Positions 22,066 to 25,219 of a stretch of DNA of 25,219 nucleotides are shown here, in pieces. The translations under genes were made by a program, and so were the position numbers. Numbering within the stretch: the first letter of the stretch is position 1; every line of letters begins with the position of its first letter. The notes below the pieces were generated by a model. That model saw only the letters and a program-made list of their open reading frames with translations, was not told where the DNA came from and did not search any database. This DNA is from a virus. The stretch lies in the IMG/VR virus record IMGVR_UViG_3300021961_000584, positions 1 to 25,219 of that record. One strand, written 5' to 3'.

Positions 22066-23269
22066 TTAAACCCAAAAGATTGCGCATTTCAACCTCATCA
22101 AAATTAATACCTAGGGCATTAAGTTTTTCGATTGTTTCGGCTTTCAATTTCATTGTCATTGCGCTTTTTTCCTCATCATCTTGCATAATTGGCAAGTGTG
22201 AAAAATCTGCCTCTAAATAATAACCCTCATCAAACAACCCAAATTGGCGCATGATTGATTCATACATTGCTTGGGTTTCGGGTTTTATTGTGTCTTGGTA
22301 AACCATACGGATGGAATCACGCATGTTTGAGAATGTTGCCCCATCAACACTTGAAAAGATGTTTGCGTTTAATCCGTAGGCATCAAACAATGCAATTTTA
22401 TCCGCGGTAAGTTCTTCAAACAACATCAAATCCTTTGTTGGGTAACTCATGGGTTGCCAATTTACTTTTGCCTCGGTAATTATCAACTCATCTTTTGAAC
22501 GGCGGTACCAATCTTGTTGTATCTGCTTTTTTTCCTCGGGGGTCATTGGAATTGCGCCACCCATGTCCGATTGTTGTGCGCTTAACACACCAATTGCACC
22601 CATGTTTTCAAGCAATACATTTCTTTTGTGGTATTGTGCGCGAATGTTTGAAAGCGGGTATTTTAACGAATCAATGCGTGATGTTGGTTTAATGATGTTC
22701 ATACCATCATCAGTTGTTAGGTAAACCATATCACCCCATGTTATCGTTTCTTGGTCATCGTTATCATAATAAAAAGTAAACTTATCAATCAAATCGTTGG
22801 CATCCATTTGTTTTAATTTCTTGCCACTCACATGAATCTTTACCTTATCAGCGGGTAACGGCACGAATAAATTGCGGATGTTAAACGCTCTTTTTGGTGA
22901 GTATGCAAAAACGTTTGAATACAATGCATCTTGCACGCTTAATGTATAAACAACATCTTGCCATGATTGCATTGCGTTTGGTTTATTAATCAAATCCAAC
23001 AACCAATGGCTTTCAACTAGGTTGCCCGCCTTATCATATAACTTTGGCACGTTTGATGACATCATTGATGCCCTTTTGTCAATCACCGCCCTTAATTCGG
23101 GTATCTCAACGTAAAGGCGCCACGAATCATTGGTATCAATCCAAACCGCTTCCTTTTTGCCCCATATTTGTGATTGCATGGGTAACATGCGCCTCATATC
23201 CTCAATGAAGCGCCCATTATTGTTTAGCGATGTACCATAAAACGCCTCCCAAAAGTTTAATAAATTCAT
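22058..23269 (-). CDS. Portal protein, HK97 family
   Basis: 403 residues. Typical portal segments: ELRAVIDKRASMMSSNVPKL near residue 60, LINKPNAMQSWQDVVYTL near 95, the wing/stem part with DSLKYPLSNIRAQYHKRNVL, and the late segment LDAYGLNANIFSS-type (FDAYGLNANIFSSVDGATFS). It forms the dodecameric DNA channel at one capsid vertex. The order terminase, portal, protease, capsid is the classical one. The start is preceded by an AT-rich leader without a Shine-Dalgarno site. Confidence 0.9.
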   Translation of the reverse strand: MNLLNFWEAFYGTSLNNNGRFIEDMRRMLPMQSQIWGKKEAVWIDTNDSWRLYVEIPELRAVIDKRASMMSSNVPKLYDKAGNLVESHWLLDLINKPNAMQSWQDVVYTLSVQDALYSNVFAYSPKRAFNIRNLFVPLPADKVKIHVSGKKLKQMDANDLIDKFTFYYDNDDQETITWGDMVYLTTDDGMNIIKPTSRIDSLKYPLSNIRAQYHKRNVLLENMGAIGVLSAQQSDMGGAIPMTPEEKKQIQQDWYRRSKDELIITEAKVNWQPMSYPTKDLMLFEELTADKIALFDAYGLNANIFSSVDGATFSNMRDSIRMVYQDTIKPETQAMYESIMRQFGLFDEGYYLEADFSHLPIMQDDEEKSAMTMKLKAETIEKLNALGINFDEVEMRNLLGLND

Positions 23270-23297
23270 CCGCGAATAATTTATTTTGTAAAATTAA

Positions 23298-24686
23298 TCA
23301 AATATTTTTGAACATTGATTGAATAAATATGCTTAATCCACTCATGCAATCGGGTGCATCATCGTTTTTGTTCTTTCCCTCTTTGCTGAATGTTTGAACG
23401 TTTTGAATAAATTGCAATGATTGTTCATCATCTTTTTGTACAAATGTGAGGCGCTGTTGTATGAACGCGCTTTGCATGATTATGCGTGTTATCTTGTTAG
23501 TTTGGTTAGCCACTTGCAACACCTTTGCGGTTGTTATATGTTGTAATTGGCGCGCAAACATCGCGCCCATGCTGTTTGATTCAACGCGCACATAACTCAC
23601 ACCCCAATGATTAAGTTTTGAGGCACACAATGGGAGCGTTACATCGGTGTTATCTTTGGTAAACACATAATCACAAACGTATAATTTGCCATTAACAATT
23701 ATGGCAATTGCCATTGCGGTATAATCCGCGCCTTGGTCGGCAACATCAATGTACCCAATTGCCCCATCATATCCTTTAGGATTGGTTTCGGATTTATTAC
23801 TTTCAATGATTTGCGTTAACTCGCTGTTGCTTATAACGTTAAGTGCGTTAAACAATCGCCCTTCAACCTCAACGGGTTGTTGCATATATTCAGCAAGCCA
23901 AATTTCTTTTGCCGTGCGTTTTCTTTTCTCATGATATTCATTGGTTGACATGACATCCTCACAAAATGAGTTGCCTTGGTCATCTAGGGCGCTAATCACA
24001 ATTGATTGGTCATAAATACCCTCATTCATGTTTTTGCCAATCACATCATTTAATGACCAACGTGTGCCAATATCAATACGCGCACACCCGCGCTCAAAGC
24101 GTGAATCATGTGTTGATTGCTTCCATTGCAATATGCGGTCGTTTATTGTATCGCTCAACGCATCCTCAATGCCTCTGTAAAGGTCATCAGTAATTGCCAC
24201 CTTTGTGGCGCCAAATCCAATAATGGTACCGCCAACACCCGCGCCAAAATAACCAACTTGGCGTGATTGGTTTGTGTTCCATCCATTCAAGTTTGCTTTA
24301 TCACTTGACAATGCAACGCTAGGAAATACCTCTTTAAACTTATCACCCTTTACAACCTCGCGCACATCGTATGAAAATTTGAGATACAATGTGGCGGTGC
24401 ATGTGTTGCGCATTACTGATTCGCTTGGGTTGTTTCCTAGTGTCCACGCGCAAAACAATGTGGTGATGTAAGATTTGCCCGCACGCGGAGGCATTGATAC
24501 GCTCAAAGATTTGATTTTGCCGTTTTCGACATCTTGAAACGCAATTGCCACATCTTTTAAAAATGGGCGCCTCTTGAAAAACTCGCGGTCATAATACAAA
24601 CAAAAGTGCCAAAATGAGCGCCTTGCCAACTCTAATTTTAACAAATGCTTTAATGCATCACTCTTGTTCATCTGCATCATCACCAA
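23298..24686 (-). CDS. terL: Terminase large subunit
   Basis: 462 residues. ATPase domain: Walker A MPPRAGKS (65-72), Walker B VAITDD (163-168), coupling motif GTRWS (207-211). Nuclease domain of RNase H type: D314 in IGYIDVADQGADYTA, E369 in VRVESNSMG, D446 in NDDAPDCMSG. All catalytic acids are present, so the motor should be active. It cuts and pumps phage DNA into proheads through the portal. The Walker B has DD rather than DE, as in some terminases. The frame opens at 24686, overlapping TerS by 29 nt; the internal ATG at 24671 (MNKSDALKHL) is an equally good start. Confidence 0.93.
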   Translation of the reverse strand: MVMMQMNKSDALKHLLKLELARRSFWHFCLYYDREFFKRRPFLKDVAIAFQDVENGKIKSLSVSMPPRAGKSYITTLFCAWTLGNNPSESVMRNTCTATLYLKFSYDVREVVKGDKFKEVFPSVALSSDKANLNGWNTNQSRQVGYFGAGVGGTIIGFGATKVAITDDLYRGIEDALSDTINDRILQWKQSTHDSRFERGCARIDIGTRWSLNDVIGKNMNEGIYDQSIVISALDDQGNSFCEDVMSTNEYHEKRKRTAKEIWLAEYMQQPVEVEGRLFNALNVISNSELTQIIESNKSETNPKGYDGAIGYIDVADQGADYTAMAIAIIVNGKLYVCDYVFTKDNTDVTLPLCASKLNHWGVSYVRVESNSMGAMFARQLQHITTAKVLQVANQTNKITRIIMQSAFIQQRLTFVQKDDEQSLQFIQNVQTFSKEGKNKNDDAPDCMSGLSIFIQSMFKNI

Positions 24687-25017
24687 GCAATGATTTTAAA
24701 TCATCAACCGATAAACCGCTAAAATCATGATTGATTTGCGTTTGCTCAATTTGTTGTGTTGGTGCGCCAAATGCTGAATCCATTAATGCCTTGTAAGCAT
24801 TTACATCACCATCTTTTGCACGCTTCACCAATGCCAATGTCATCAAATCCTCTTGGCTCAACGTTTGCTCAATTCCATCAATGGGGTTTGTTGCCTTTTG
24901 GTCAACATCTAGCCAATAACGTGCAATTGTGCTTCGATTTCTAGCGCCTTTTGGTCGCCCTTTTGGGTTACCGCTTTGCCCTTTTGCCCAACTTTTTAAA
25001 TTATCTTCTTTTGCCAT
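24658..25017 (-). CDS. terS: Small terminase subunit (DUF5681-like)
   Basis: 119 residues. The N-terminal GQSGNPKGRPKGARN (13-27) is the hallmark of the DUF5681 family, a DNA-binding helix-turn-helix protein found directly before large terminase genes. The central helix (DLMTLALVKRAKDGDVNAYK) probably mediates oligomerisation, and the acidic C-terminus (LLGDDADEQE) may contact TerL. It should recognise the packaging site on phage DNA. It overlaps terL. Confidence 0.82.
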   Translation of the reverse strand: MAKEDNLKSWAKGQSGNPKGRPKGARNRSTIARYWLDVDQKATNPIDGIEQTLSQEDLMTLALVKRAKDGDVNAYKALMDSAFGAPTQQIEQTQINHDFSGLSVDDLKSLLGDDADEQE

Positions 25018-25110
25018 TGTATCATCATTGTATTTGTTCGATTTAAGACACTTTAAGGTTACAATTGGTAAAGTTACTCATAAAACGATTTAAATGCTCT
25101 TAAAACGGCT

Positions 25111-25219
25111 CTATGATACCAAATATTTAATCAATTCAAAGATGCCCCACAACAATAATACCACAACAACGCGCAATAATGACATCACCGCGCTTTTTCC
25201 GCTTTCAAGCCATTTATGT
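25111..25219 (-). CDS. Small membrane protein, truncated by window edge
   Basis: The last 35 codons of a minus-strand frame that runs in from the right edge: KWLESGKSAVMSLLR, then a hydrophobic helix (VVVVLLLWGIFELI) and the end KYLVS. Only the C-terminal part is visible. Small one-span proteins of this layout occur near terminase genes of several phages. The 93 nt between its stop and terS contain ACTTTA and TAAAGT arms about 13 nt apart and no convincing promoter. Confidence 0.5.
   Translation of the reverse strand, partial: HKWLESGKSAVMSLLRVVVVLLLWGIFELIKYLVS

Overview
The window is one continuous stretch of a tailed-phage genome (free phage or prophage) of a Bacteroidetes host, probably a siphovirus. 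The evidence for the host is the AT-rich sequence, promoters that fit the Bacteroidetes TTTG / TAnnTTTG pattern with about 19 nt between boxes, A-rich leaders without Shine-Dalgarno sites, and proteins typical of Bacteroidetes phages (DUF6291-type replication protein, DUF5681-type small terminase). I see no integrase, no cI-type repressor, no tRNA and no CRISPR array.

Layout, in the direction of transcription (minus strand, right to left). Packaging and head: a truncated small membrane-protein gene at the right edge, then TerS, TerL, HK97-type portal, prohead protease and major capsid protein (25.2-20.0 kb). Neck and tail tube: four genes (20.0-17.3 kb) ending at a bidirectional terminator. 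Tail: two overlapping genes in the tail-chaperone position, a 1260-residue tape measure protein, a hub-like protein and a run of tail-tip or fibre proteins (16.2-4.1 kb). Lysis: two tiny membrane proteins and an M15 peptidase endolysin (4.1-3.2 kb). Early/accessory region (3.1-0 kb): small genes, a DnaA domain-IV-like protein and a DUF6291 replication protein.

The most interesting part is a dispersed regulatory system. A regulatory module of about 103 bp recurs three times: in front of the replication operon (2203-2305, minus), in front of a small two-gene cassette (2977-3079, minus), and in front of a three-gene cassette inserted on the opposite strand inside the late operon (16214-16315, plus). 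Its spacing is almost fixed, and it carries repeats resembling relaxed DnaA boxes, a 17-bp palindrome in two copies, and a Bacteroidetes promoter. The two cassettes also share the start of their first gene (MKTIE) and a perfect 29-nt GC-rich hairpin just upstream of their last gene. The replication operon encodes a DnaA-box-binding-like domain without an ATPase, so it could control all three promoters, including its own. This is a hypothesis.

By eye I found no GATC, AGCT, GGCC or CCGG in the whole window, although well over a hundred would be expected. This looks like strong anti-restriction selection. Five short genes of 39-55 codons, easily missed, fill most of the small gaps between the larger genes.
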